From positions 32,600,222-32,664,221 of the forward strand of contig JAQNBH010000003.1 in assembly GCA_028752905.1 (NCBI GenBank): a DNA stretch of 64,000 nt, in the 5' to 3' direction. The stretch's first letter is position 1, and every line of letters starts with the position of its first letter. Source of the stretch: Cladorhizidae sp. MBARI D1340-BT2 (lineage: Eukaryota > Porifera > Demospongiae > Poecilosclerida > Cladorhizidae). The translations under genes and the position numbers were made by a program. Under the pieces are notes generated by a model. The model made no database searches and was not told the DNA's origin. It worked only from the letters and a program-made list of their open reading frames with translations. Shown here in pieces: positions 1 to 9,800 of this stretch.

Positions 1-300
1 TACAGACCTACTCTCTCACAGGTGCCATGAGCTAACTCAGAGGCAACCACATGTCTCCCGTACAGACCTACTCTCTCACTTGTGCCATGAGCTAACTCAG
101 AGGCAATCACATGTCTCCCGTACAGACCTACTCTCTCACTGGTGCCATGAGCTAACTCAGAGGCAACGACATGTCTCCCGTACAGACCTACTCTCTCAGT
201 GGTGCCATGAGCTAACTCAGAGGCAACCACATGTCTCCCGTACAGACCTACTCTCTCACTGGTGCCATGAGCTAATTCAGAGGCAACCACATGTCTCCTG

Positions 301-587
301 TACAGACCTACTCTCTCACTGGTGCCATGAGCAAATTCAGATGCAACCACATGTCTCCTGTACAGACCTACTCTCTCACTGATACCATGAGCTAACTCAG
401 AGGCAACCACATGTCTCCCGTACAGACCTACTCACTGGTGCCATGAGCTAACTCAGAGGCAACCACATGTCTCCCGTACAGACCTACTCACTGGTGCCAT
501 GAGCTAACTCAGAGGCAACTACGTGTCTCCCATACAGACCTACATACTCTCTCACTGGTGCCATGAGCTAACTCAGAGGCAACCCCG
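301..587 (+). repeat. Junction cassette, type a (16 copies), first example
   Basis: Ordered series of variant monomers: one with gcaaattcag and cctg end; one with ctgatacc; one or two 56-bp monomers lacking 4 bp of the CT tract (421-476 and 477-532 here); then a monomer with a 4-bp insertion reading cctacatactc (533-587). In type a that last monomer also lacks 9 bp before its end (aggcaaccccgtacag), so it is 55 bp here. Further type a insertions begin at about 3041, 16995, 23756, 27163, 40429, 43416, 45863, 47174, 48899, 50146, 51573, 55157, 56584, 60809 and 63318. The first five have two 56-bp monomers or a trace of that arrangement; those from 40.4 kb onward have one or none. Confidence 0.88.
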
Positions 588-1508
588 TACAGCCCTACTC
601 TCTCACTGGTGCCATGAGTTAACTCAGAGGCAACCACAATTCTCCCGTACAGACCTACTCTCTCACTGGTGCCATGAGCTAACTCAGAGGCAACCACATG
701 TCTCCCGTACCGACCTACTCTCTCACTGGTGCCATGAGCTAACTCAGAGGCAACCACATGTCTCCCGTACAGGCCTACTCTCTCACTGGTGCCATGAGCT
801 AACTCATAGGCAAGCACATGTCTCCCGTACAGACGTACTCTCTCACTGGTGCCATGATCTAACTCAGAGGCAACCACATGTCTCCCGTACAGACCTACTC
901 TCTCACTGGTGCCATGAGCTAACTCAGAGGCAACCACATGTCTCCCGTACAGACTTACTCTCTCACTGGTGCCATGAGCTAACTCAGAGGCAACCACATG
1001 TCTCCCGTACAGACCTACTCTCTCACTTGTGCCATGAGCTAACTCAGAGGCAATCACATGTCTCCCGAACAGACCTACTCTCTCACTGGTGCCATGAGCT
1101 AACTCAGAGGCAACGACATGTCTCCCGTACAGACCTACTCTCTCAGTGGTGCCATGAGCTAATTCAGAGGCAACCACATGTCTCCCGTACAGACCTACTC
1201 TCTCACTGGTGCCATGAGCTAACTCAGAGGCAACCACATGTCTCCTGTACAGACCTACTCTCTCACTGGTGCCATGAGCAAATTCAGATGCAACCACATG
1301 TCTCCTGTACAGACCTACTCTCTCACTGATACCATGAGCTAACTCAGAGGCAACCACATGTCTCCCGTACAGACCTACTCACTGGTGCCATGAGCTAACT
1401 CAGAGGCAACCATATGTCTCCCGCACAGACCTACTCTCCCACTGGTGCCATAAGCTAACTCAGAGGCAACCACATGTCTCCCGTACAGACCTACTCTCCC
1501 ACTGGTGC

Positions 1509-1530
1509 CATGAGCTACTTAGAGACAACC
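1509..1530 (+). repeat. 59-bp cttagagac monomer class, first site
   Basis: Reads gagctacttagagac, one base shorter than the usual gagctaactcagaggc, and is normally followed by cccgttcagacc. It recurs near 4014, 5695, 6945, 17969, 19649, 28135, 29757, 31075, 32330, 34187, 34365, 35500 and 37352 and is absent to the right of about 37.4 kb, so it marks the left part of the window. Confidence 0.85.
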
Positions 1531-1722
1531 ACATGTCTCCCGTTCAGACCTACTCTCTCACTGGTGCCATGAGATAACTCAGAGGCAACCACATGTCTCC
1601 CGTACAGACGTACTCTCTCAGTGGTGCCATGTGCTAAGTCAGAGGCAACCACATGTCTCCCGTACAGACCTACTCTCTCACTGGTGCCATCAGCTAACTC
1701 AGAGGCAACCACATGTCTCCTG

Positions 1723-1962
1723 TACAGACCTACTCTCTCACTGGTGCCATGAGCAAATTCAGAGGCAACCACATGTCTCCTGTACAGACCTACTCTCTCA
1801 CTGATACCATGAGCTAACTCAGAGGCAACCACATGTCTCCCGTACAGACCTACTCACTGATGCCATGAGCTAACTCAGAGGCAACTACGTGTCTCCCATA
1901 CAGACCTACATACTCTCTCACTGGTGCCATGAGCTAACTCAGAGGCAACCACATGTCTCCCG
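1723..1962 (+). repeat. Junction cassette, type b (16 copies), first example
   Basis: Same order as type a: gcaaattcag monomer 1723-1782, ctgatacc monomer 1783-1842, 56-bp monomer 1843-1898, then the insertion monomer 1899-1962, which here is a full 64 bp because the 9-bp deletion is absent. The other type b insertions begin at about 4407, 11141, 11681, 15499, 16039, 18361, 22260, 22800, 25667, 26207, 28527, 39229, 39649, 42156 and 42516. Pairs of type b sites 540 bp apart occur four times (11.1, 15.5, 22.3 and 25.7 kb). The copies at 11681 and 16039 carry gtctaacata and those at 22800 and 26207 gtctaccata in place of gtctcccata. Confidence 0.88.
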
Positions 1963-2622
1963 TACAGACCTACTCTCTCACTGGTGCCATGAGCTAACAC
2001 AGAGGCAACCACAAGTCTCCCGTACAGACCTACTCTCACACTGGTGCCATGAGCTAACTCAGAGGCAACCACATGTCTCCCGTACAGACCTACTCTCTCA
2101 CTGGTACCATGAGCTAACTCAGAGGCAACCACATGTCTCCCGTACAGACCTACTCTCTCACTGGTGCCATGAGCTAACTCAGATGCAACCACATGTCTCC
2201 CGTACAGACCTACTCTCTCACTGGTGCCATGAGCTAACTCAGAGGCAACCACATGTCTCCCGTACAGACCTACTCTCTCACTGGTGCCATGAGCTAACTC
2301 AGAGGCAACCACATGTCTCCCGTACAGACCTACTCTCTCACTGGTGCCATTAGCTAACCCAGAGACAATCACATGTCTCCTGTACATATCTACTCTCTCA
2401 CTGGTGCCATGAGCTAACTCAGAGGCAACCACATGTCTCCCACACAGACCTACTCTCCAACTGGTGCCATGAGCTAACTCAGAGGCAACCACATGTCTCC
2501 CATACAGACCTACTCTCCCACCGGTGCCATGAGCTAACTCAGAGACAACCACATGTCTCCCGTACAGACCTACTCTCTCCCTGGTGCCATGAGCTAACTC
2601 AGAGGCAACCACATGTCTCCCG

Positions 2623-5124
2623 TACAGACCTACTCTCTCACTGGTGCCATGAGCTAACTCAGAGGCAACGACATGTCTCCCGTACAGACCTACTCTCTCA
2701 GTGGTGCCATGAGCTAACTCAGAGGCAACCACATGTCTCCCGTACAGACCTACTCTCTCACTGGTGCCATGAGCTAATTCAGAGGCAACCACATGTCTCC
2801 TGTACAGACCTACTCTCTCACTGGTGCCATGAGCAAATTCAGATGCAACCACATGTCTCCTGTACAGACCTACTCTCTCACTGATACCATGAGCTAACTC
2901 AGAGGCAACCACATGTCTCCCGTACAGACCTACTCACTGGTGCCATGAGCTAACTCAGAGGCAACCACATGTCTCCCGTACAGACCTACTCACTGGTGCC
3001 ATGAGCTAACTCAGAGGCAACTACGTGTCTCCCATACAGACCTACATACTCTCTCACTGGTGCCATGAGCTAACTCAGAGGCAACCCCGTACAGCCCTAC
3101 TCTCTCACTGGTGCCATGAGTTAACTCAGAGGCAACCACAAGTCTCCCGTACAGACCTACTCTCTCACTGGTGCCATGAGCTAACTCAGAGGCAACCACA
3201 TGTCTCCCGTACCGACCTACTCTCTCACTGGTGCCATGAGCTAACTCAGAGGCAACCACATGTCTCCCGTACAGGCCTACTCTCTCACTGGTGCCATGAG
3301 CTAACTCATAGGCAAGCACATGTCTCCCGTACAGACGTACTCTCTCACTGGTGCCATGATCTAACTCAGAGGCAACCACATGTCTCCCGTACAGACCTAC
3401 TCTCTCACTGGTGCCATGAGCTAACTCAGAGGCAACCACATGTCTCCCGTACAGACCTACTCTCTCACTGGTGCCATGAGCTAACTCAGAGGCAACCACA
3501 TGTCTCCCGTACAGACCTACTCTCTCACTTGTGCCATGAGCTAACTCAGAGGCAATCACATGTCTCCCGAACAGACCTACTCTCTCACTGGTGCCATGAG
3601 CTAACTCAGAGGCAACGACATGTCTCCCGTACAGACCTACTCTCTCAGTGGTGCCATGAGCTAATTCAGAGGCAACCACATGTCTCCCGTACAGACCTAC
3701 TCTCTCACTGGTGCCATGAGCTAACTCAGAGGCAACCACATGTCTCCTGTACAGACCTACTCTCTCACTGGTGCCATGAGCAAATTCAGATGCAACCACA
3801 TGTCTCCTGTACAGACCTACTCTCTCACTGATACCATGAGCTAACTCAGAGGCAACCACATGTCTCCCGTACAGACCTACTCACTGGTGCCTTGAGCTAA
3901 CTCAGAGGCAACCATATGTCTCCCGCACAGACCTACTCTCCCACTGGTGCCATAAGCTAACTCAGAGGCAACCACATGTCTCCCGTACAGACCTACTCTC
4001 CCACTGGTGCCATGAGCTACTTAGAGACAACCACATGTCTCCCGTTCAGACCTACTCTCTCACTGGTGCCATGAGATAACTCAGAGGCAACCACATGTCT
4101 CCCGTACAGACGTACTCTCTCAGTGGTGCCATGTGCTAAGTCAGAGGCAACCACATGTCTCCCGTACAGACCTACTCTCTCACTGGTGCCATCAGCTAAC
4201 TCAGAGGCAACCACATGTCTCCTGTACAGACCTACTCTCTCACTGGTGCCATGAGCAAATTCAGAGGCAACCACATGTCTCCTGTACAGACCTACTCTCT
4301 CACTGATACCATGAGCTAACTCAGAGGCAACCACATGTCTCCCGTACAGACCTACTCACTGATGCCATGAGCTAACTCAGAGGCAACTACGTGTCTCCCA
4401 TACAGACCTACATACTCTCTCACTGGTGCCATGAGCTAACTCAGAGGCAACCACATGTCTCCCGTACAGACCTACTCTCTCACTGGTGCCATGAGCTAAC
4501 ACAGAGGCAACCACAAGTCTCCCGTACAGACCTACTCTCTCACTGGTGCCATGAGCTAACTCAGAGGCAACCACATGTCTCCCGTACAGACCTACTCTCT
4601 CACTGGTACCATGAGCTAACTCAGAGGCAACCACATGTCTCCCGTACAGACCTACTCTCTCACTGGTGTCATGAGCTAACTCAGATGCAACCACATGTCT
4701 CCCGTACAGACCTACTCTCTCACTGGTGCCATGAGCTAACTCAGAGGCAACCACATGTCTCCCGTACAGACCTACTCTCTCACTGGTGCCATGAGCTAAC
4801 TCAGAGGCAACCACATGTCTCCCGTACAGACCTACTCTCTCACTGGTGCCATTAGCTAACCCAGAGACAATCACATGTCTCCTGTACATATCTACTCTCT
4901 CACTGGTGCCATGAGCTAACTCAGAGGCAACCACATGTCTCCCGCACAGACCTACTCTCCCACTGGTGCCATGAGCTAACTCAGAGGCAACCACATGTCT
5001 CCCATACAGACCTACTCTCCCACCGGTGCCATGAGCTAACTCAGAGACAACCACATGTCTCCCGTACAGACCTACTCTCTCCCTGGTGCCATGAGCTAAC
5101 TCAGAGGCAACCACATGTCTCCCG
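2623..5124 (+). repeat. 2502-bp higher-order repeat, copy 2
   Basis: Repeats the previous unit in order, with cassette insertions at 3041 and 4407. Its own changes include ggtgccttgagc near 3891 and ggtgtcatgag near 4668. Both copies share rare variants such as cccgaacagacc (about 1066 and 3568), ggtaccatg (about 2105 and 4607) and caccggtgcc (about 2520 and 5022), which shows common descent rather than convergence. Agreement ends near 5.10 kb, where copy 2 has a ttgtgcc/aatcac monomer absent from copy 1. Confidence 0.9.
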
Positions 5125-5460
5125 TACAGACCTACTCTCTCACTTGTGCCATGAGCTAACTCAGAGGCAATCACATGTCTCCCGTACAGACCTACTCTCT
5201 CACTGGTGCCATGAGCTAACTCAGAGGCAACGACATGTCTCCCGTACAGACCTACTCTCCCACTGGTGCCATGAGCTAACTCAGAGACAACCACATGTCT
5301 TCCTTACAGACCTACTCTCTCACTGGTGCCATGAGCTAACTCAGAGGCAACCACATGTCTCCCGTACAGAGCTACTCTCTCACTGGTGCCATGAGCAAAC
5401 TTAGAGGCAACCACATGTCTCCCGTACGGACCTACTCTCCCACTGGTGCCATGAGCTAAC
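5125..5460 (+). repeat. Linker of mixed monomers
   Basis: Monomers here do not continue the 2502-bp order and precede the 1248-bp order. They include ttgtgcc/aatcac, aacgac, a monomer with gagacaacc and tcttccttacag, an agagctac monomer, gcaaacttag and a cggacc monomer. Such a patchwork is expected at a recombination boundary between two higher-order units. Confidence 0.7.
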
Positions 5461-5490
5461 TCAGAGGCAACCACATGTCTCCCGTACAGA

Positions 5491-5502
5491 CCTACAACTC
5501 TC
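5491..5502 (+). repeat. 63-bp monomer class (3-bp insertion in CT tract), first site
   Basis: The tract reads cctacaactctc, three bases longer than usual, which adds one residue to the minus-strand open frame. Other sites: about 6739, 19446, 29551, 30869, 33978, 37146, 47769, 53484, 54027, 58483 and 62479. Each is followed by a monomer containing catgcctcccg, so the two variants form a linked pair that was spread by block duplication. Confidence 0.88.
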
Positions 5503-6159
5503 TCACTGGTGCCATGAGCTAACTCAGAGGCAACCACATGCCTCCCGTACAGACCTACTCTCTCACTGGTGCCATTAGCTAACTCAGAGGCAACCACATG
5601 TCTCCCGCACAGAGCTACTCTCCCACTGGTGCCATGAGCTAACTCAGAGGCAACCACATGTCTCCCGTACAGACCTACTCTCCCACTGGTGCCATGAGCT
5701 ACTTAGAGACAACCACATGTCTCCCGTTCAGACCTACTCTCTCACTGGTGCCATGAGCTAACTCAGAGGCAACCACATGTCTCCCGTACAGACCTACTCT
5801 CTCAGTGGTGCCATGAGCTAACTCAGAGGCAACCACATGTCTCCCGTACAGACCTACTCTCTCACTGGTGCCATGAGCTAACTCAGAGGCAACCACATGT
5901 CTCCTGTACAGACCTACTCTCTCACTGGTGCCATGAGCAAATTCAGAGGCAACCACATGTCTCCTGTACAGACCTACTCTCTCACTGATACCATGAGCTA
6001 ACTCAGAGGCAACCACATGTCTCCCGTACAGACCTACTCACTGGTGCCATGAGCTAACTCAGAGGCAACTACGTGTCTCCCATACAGACCTACTCTCTAA
6101 CTGGTGCCATGAGCTAACTCAGAGGCAACCACATGTCTCCCGTACAGACCTACTCTCTC

Positions 6160-6270
6160 ACTGGTGCCATGAGAGGCAACCACATGTCTCCCGTACAGAC
6201 CTACTCTCTCACTGGTGCCATGAGCTAACTCAGAGGCAACCACATGTCTCCCGTAAGGTCTACTCTCTCA
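6160..6270 (+). repeat. 51-bp plus gtaagg monomer module, first site
   Basis: A monomer lacking ctaactcag (gccatgagaggc, about 6168) is followed one monomer later by a 59-bp unit reading cccgtaaggtctac (about 6253) and then by ccatgacctaac. Other module positions (51-bp/59-bp): 7412/7501, 8776/8863, 13136/13221, 37820/37909, 48090/48177, 54348/54435 and 59040/59128. At 45142 only the second part is present. The last three 51-bp members read gccttgagaggc and carry an extra CT. Confidence 0.87.
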
Positions 6271-6708
6271 CTGGTGCCATGACCTAACTCAGAGGCAACC
6301 ACATGTCTCCCGTACAGACTTACTCTCTCACTGGTGCCATGAGCTAACTCAGAGGCAACCACATGTCTCCCGTACAGACCTACTCTCTCACTGGTGCCAT
6401 GAGCTAACTCAGATGTAACCACATGTCTACCGTACAGACCTACTCTCTCACTGGTGCCATGAGCTAACTCAGAGGCAACCACATGTCTCCCGTACAGACC
6501 TACTCTCTCACTGGTGCCATGCGCTAACTCAGAGGCAACCACATGTCTCCCGTACAGACCTACTCTCTCACTGGTGCCATGAGCTAACTCAGAGGCAACC
6601 ACATGTCTCCCGTACAGACCTACTCTCTCACTGGTGCCATGAGCTAACTCAGAGGCAACCACATGTCTCCCGTACAGACCTACTCTCTCACTGGTGCCAT
6701 GAGCTAAC

Positions 6709-7956
6709 TCAGAGGCAACCACATGTCTCCCGTACAGACCTACAACTCTCTCACTGGTGCCATTAGCTAACTCAGAGGCAACCACATGCCTCCCGTACAG
6801 ACCTACTCTCTCACTGGTGCCATTAGCTAACTCAGAGGCAACCACATGTCTCCCTCACAGAGCTACTCTCCCACTGGTGCCATGAGCTAACTCAGAGGCA
6901 ACCACATGTCTCCCGTACAGACCTACTCTCCCACTGGTGCCATGAGCTACTTAGAGACAACCACATGTCTCCCGTTCAGACCTACTCTCTCACTGGTGCC
7001 ATGAGCTAACTCAGAGGCAACCACATGTCTCCCGTACAGACCTACTCTCTTAGTGGTGCCATGAGCTAACTCAGAGGCAACCACATGTCTCCCGTACAGA
7101 CCTACTCTCTCACTGGTGCCATGAGCTAACTCAGAGGCAACCACATGTCTCCTGTACAGACCTACTCTCTCACTGGTGCCATGAGCAAATTCAGAGGCAA
7201 CCACATGTCTCCTGTACAGACCTACTCTCTCACTGATACCATGAGCTAACTCAGAGGCAACCACATGTCTCCCGTACAGACCTACTCACTGGTGCCATGA
7301 GCTAACTCAGAGGCAACTACGTGTCTCCCATACAGACCTACTCTCTAACTGGTGCCATGAGCTAACACAGAGGCAACCACATGTCTCCCGTACAGACCTA
7401 CTCTCTCACTGGTGCCATGAGAGGCAACCACATGTCTCCCGTACAGACCTACTCTCTCACTGGTGCCATGAGCTAACTCAGAGGCAACCACATGTCTCCC
7501 GTAAGGTCTACTCTCTCACTGGTGCCATGACCTAACTCAGAGGCAACCACATGTCTCCCGTACAGACTTACTCTCTCACTGGTGCCATGAGCTAACTCAG
7601 AGGCAACCACATGTCTCCCGTACAGACCTACTCTCTCACTGGTGCCATGAGCTAACTCAGATGTAACCACATGTCTACCGTACAGACCTACTCTCTCACT
7701 GGTGCCATGAGCTAACTCAGAGGCAACCACATGTCTCCCGTACAGACCTACTCTCTCACTGGTGCCATGCGCTAACTCAGAGGCAACCACATGTCTCCCG
7801 TACAGACCTACTCTCTCACTGGTGCCATGAGCTAACTCAGAGGCAACCACATGTCTCCCGTACAGACCTACTCTCTCACTGGTGCCATGAGCTAACTCAG
7901 AGGCAACCACATGTCTCCCATACAGACCTACTCTCTCACTGGTGCCATGAGCTAAC
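6709..7956 (+). repeat. 1248-bp higher-order repeat, copy 2
   Basis: Repeats the same marker order (63-bp monomer at 6739, cttagagac at about 6945, 51-bp at about 7412, gtaagg at about 7501). Copy-specific changes include ccctcacagagc near 6852, ctcttagtgg near 7048 and ctaacacag near 7364. From about 7.07 kb the sequence also matches a stretch 1362 bp further on, so this copy is itself part of a second duplication. Confidence 0.85.
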
Positions 7957-9800
7957 TCAGAGGCAACAACATGTCTCCCGTACAGACCTACTCTCTCACT
8001 GGTGCCATGAGCTAACTGGCAACCACATGTCTCCCGTACAGACCTACTCTCTCACTGGTGCCATGAGCTAACTCAGAGGCAACCACATGTCTCCCGTACA
8101 GACCTACTCTCTCACTGGTGCCATGAGCTAACTCAGAGGCAACCACATGTCTCCCGTACAGTCCTACTCTCTCACTGGTGCCATGAGCTAACTCAGATGC
8201 AACCACATGTCTCCCGTACAGACCTACTCTCTCACTGGTGCCATGAGCTAACTCAGAGGCAACCACATGTCTCCCGTACAGACCTACTCTCTCACTGGTG
8301 CCATGAGCTAACTCAGAGGCAACCACATGTCTCGCGTACAGACCTACTCTCTCACTGGTGCCATGATCTAACTCAGAGGCAACGACATGTCTCCCGTACA
8401 GACCTATTCTCTCACTGGTGCCATGAGCTAACTCAGAGGCAACCACATGTCTCCCGTACAGACCTACTCTCTCACTGGTGCCATGAGCTAACTCAGAGGC
8501 AACCACATGTCTCCTGTACAGACCTACTCTCTCACTGGTGCCATGAGCAAATTCAGAGTCAACCACATGTCTCCTGTACAGACCTACTCTCTCACTGATA
8601 CCATGAGCTAACTCAGAGGCAACCACATGTCTCCCGTACAGACCTACTCACTGGTGCCATGAGCTAACTCAGAGGCAACTACGTGTCTCCCATACAGACC
8701 TACTCTCTAACTGGTGCCATGAGCTAACACAGAGGCAACCACATGTCTCCCGTACAGACCTACTCTCTCACTGGTGCCATGAGAGGCAACCACATGTCTC
8801 CCGTACAGACCTACTCTCTCACTGGTGCCATGAGCTAACTCAGAGGCAACCACATGTCTCCCGTAAGGTCTACTCTCTCACTGGTGCCATGACCTAACTC
8901 AGAGGCAACCACATGTCTCCCGTACAGACTTACTCTCTCACTGGTGCCATGAGCTAACTCAGAGGCAACCACATGTCTCCCGTACAGACCTACTCTCTCA
9001 CTGGTGCCATGAGCTAACTCAGATGTAACCACATGTCTACCGTACAGACCTACTCTCTCACTGGTGCCATGAGCTAACTCAGAGGCAACCACATGTCTCC
9101 CGTACAGACCTACTCTCTCACTGGTGCCATGCGCTAACTCAGAGGCAACCACATGTCTCCCGTACAGACCTACTCTCTCACTGGTGCCATGAGCTAACTC
9201 AGAGGCAACCACATGTCTCCCGTACAGACCTACTCTCTCACTGGTGCCATGAGCTAACTCAGAGGCAACCACATGTCTCCCGTACAGACCTACTCTCTCA
9301 CTGGTGCCATGAGCTAACTCAGAGGCAACAACATGTCTCCCGTACAGACCTACTCTCTCACTGGTGCCATGAGCTAACTGGCAACCACATGTCTCCCGTA
9401 CAGACCTACTCTCTCACTGGTGCCATGAGCTAACTCAGAGGCAACCACATGTCTCCCGTACAGACCTACTCTCTCACTGGTGCCATGAGCTAACTCAGAG
9501 GCAACCACATGTCTCCCGTACAGTCCTACTCTCTCACTGGTGCCATGAGCTAACTCAGATGCAACCACATGTCTCCCGTACAGACCTACTCTCTCACTGG
9601 TGCCATGAGCTAACTCAGAGGCAACCACATGTCTCCCGTACAGACCTACTCTCTCACTGGTGCCATGAGCTAATTCAGAGGCAACCACATGTCTCGCGTA
9701 CAGACCTACTCTCTCACTGGTCCCATGATCTAACTCAGAGGCAACGACATGTCTCCCGTACAGACCTATTCTCTCACTGGTGCCATGAGCTAACTCAGAG
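7070..9800 (+). repeat. 1362-bp tandem duplication (two copies)
   Basis: About 7.07-8.43 kb matches 8.43-9.80 kb at a constant offset of 1362 bp. Shared markers are the ctgatacc/56-bp pair (7.23 and 8.60 kb), tctaactgg (about 7345 and 8707), ctaacacag, the 51-bp monomer (7412 and 8776), gtaagg (7501 and 8863), atgtaaccac with gtctaccg, atgcgctaac, and a 56-bp monomer lacking caga (gctaactggc, 8008 and 9370). One difference is ggtcccatgatc near 9720 against ggtgccatgatc. Confidence 0.85.
7801..7860 (+). repeat. Representative consensus monomer (60 bp)
   Basis: This copy matches the form seen most often. Numbering from its first base (tacagacc), the landmarks are: a CT-rich tract at 9-18; ggtgccatgag at 21-31; an imperfect dyad TGAG-CTAA-CTCA at about 28-39; gaggcaacc at about 40-48; the palindrome ACATGT at 49-54; and the only CpG, in cccg, at 59-60. 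Composition by count is A 15, C 21, G 11, T 13 (53% GC, strong C over G excess on this strand). No run of three G on this strand and one GGG on the other, so quadruplexes are unlikely. Confidence 0.95.

Larger units (their letters stand above)
121..2622 (+). repeat. 2502-bp higher-order repeat, copy 1
   Basis: Monomer order from the aacgac-bearing unit at about 121 to about 2600 is reproduced 2502 bp downstream. The copy holds a type a and a type b cassette (insertions at 539 and 1905, 1366 bp apart). Copy-specific changes seen by eye include ccacaattctc near 650, cagacttactc near 952, ctctcacactgg near 2036, and cacacagacc followed by tccaactgg near 2450. About seven differences over 2.48 kb, so near 99.7% identity to copy 2. 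Confidence 0.9.
5461..6708 (+). repeat. 1248-bp higher-order repeat, copy 1
   Basis: Begins near a 63-bp monomer (3-bp insertion, cctacaactctc at 5491). It includes the 59-bp gagctacttagagac monomer (about 5695), a ctgatacc then 56-bp monomer pair (about 5984-6080) without the 4-bp insertion cassette, a 51-bp monomer (gccatgagaggc, about 6168) and a 59-bp gtaaggtctac monomer (about 6253). Order and lengths recur 1248 bp downstream. Confidence 0.85.

Noticed and set aside
1..60. Array edge at the start of the window
   Set aside because: The first monomer is ordinary apart from a ctcacagg change; the window simply begins in phase with the repeat, with no unique flank.
523..1329. Zinc-finger-like C and H residues in the plus-strand repeat (HWCHEL, RQPH)
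   Set aside because: The 20-residue period and single C per unit do not fit C2H2 fingers (two C and two H in a roughly 28-residue period).
509..1357. Long minus- and plus-strand open frames as protein genes
   Set aside because: They arise because the monomer is 60 bp with a stop-free frame on each strand; they overlap on opposite strands, recur along the array and are broken by 1, 2 and 4-bp length changes.
7801..7860. CENP-B box on the minus strand (CGGG followed by AGAC)
   Set aside because: The CGGG core is present, but the TTCG half and the fixed A at the right spacing are missing.
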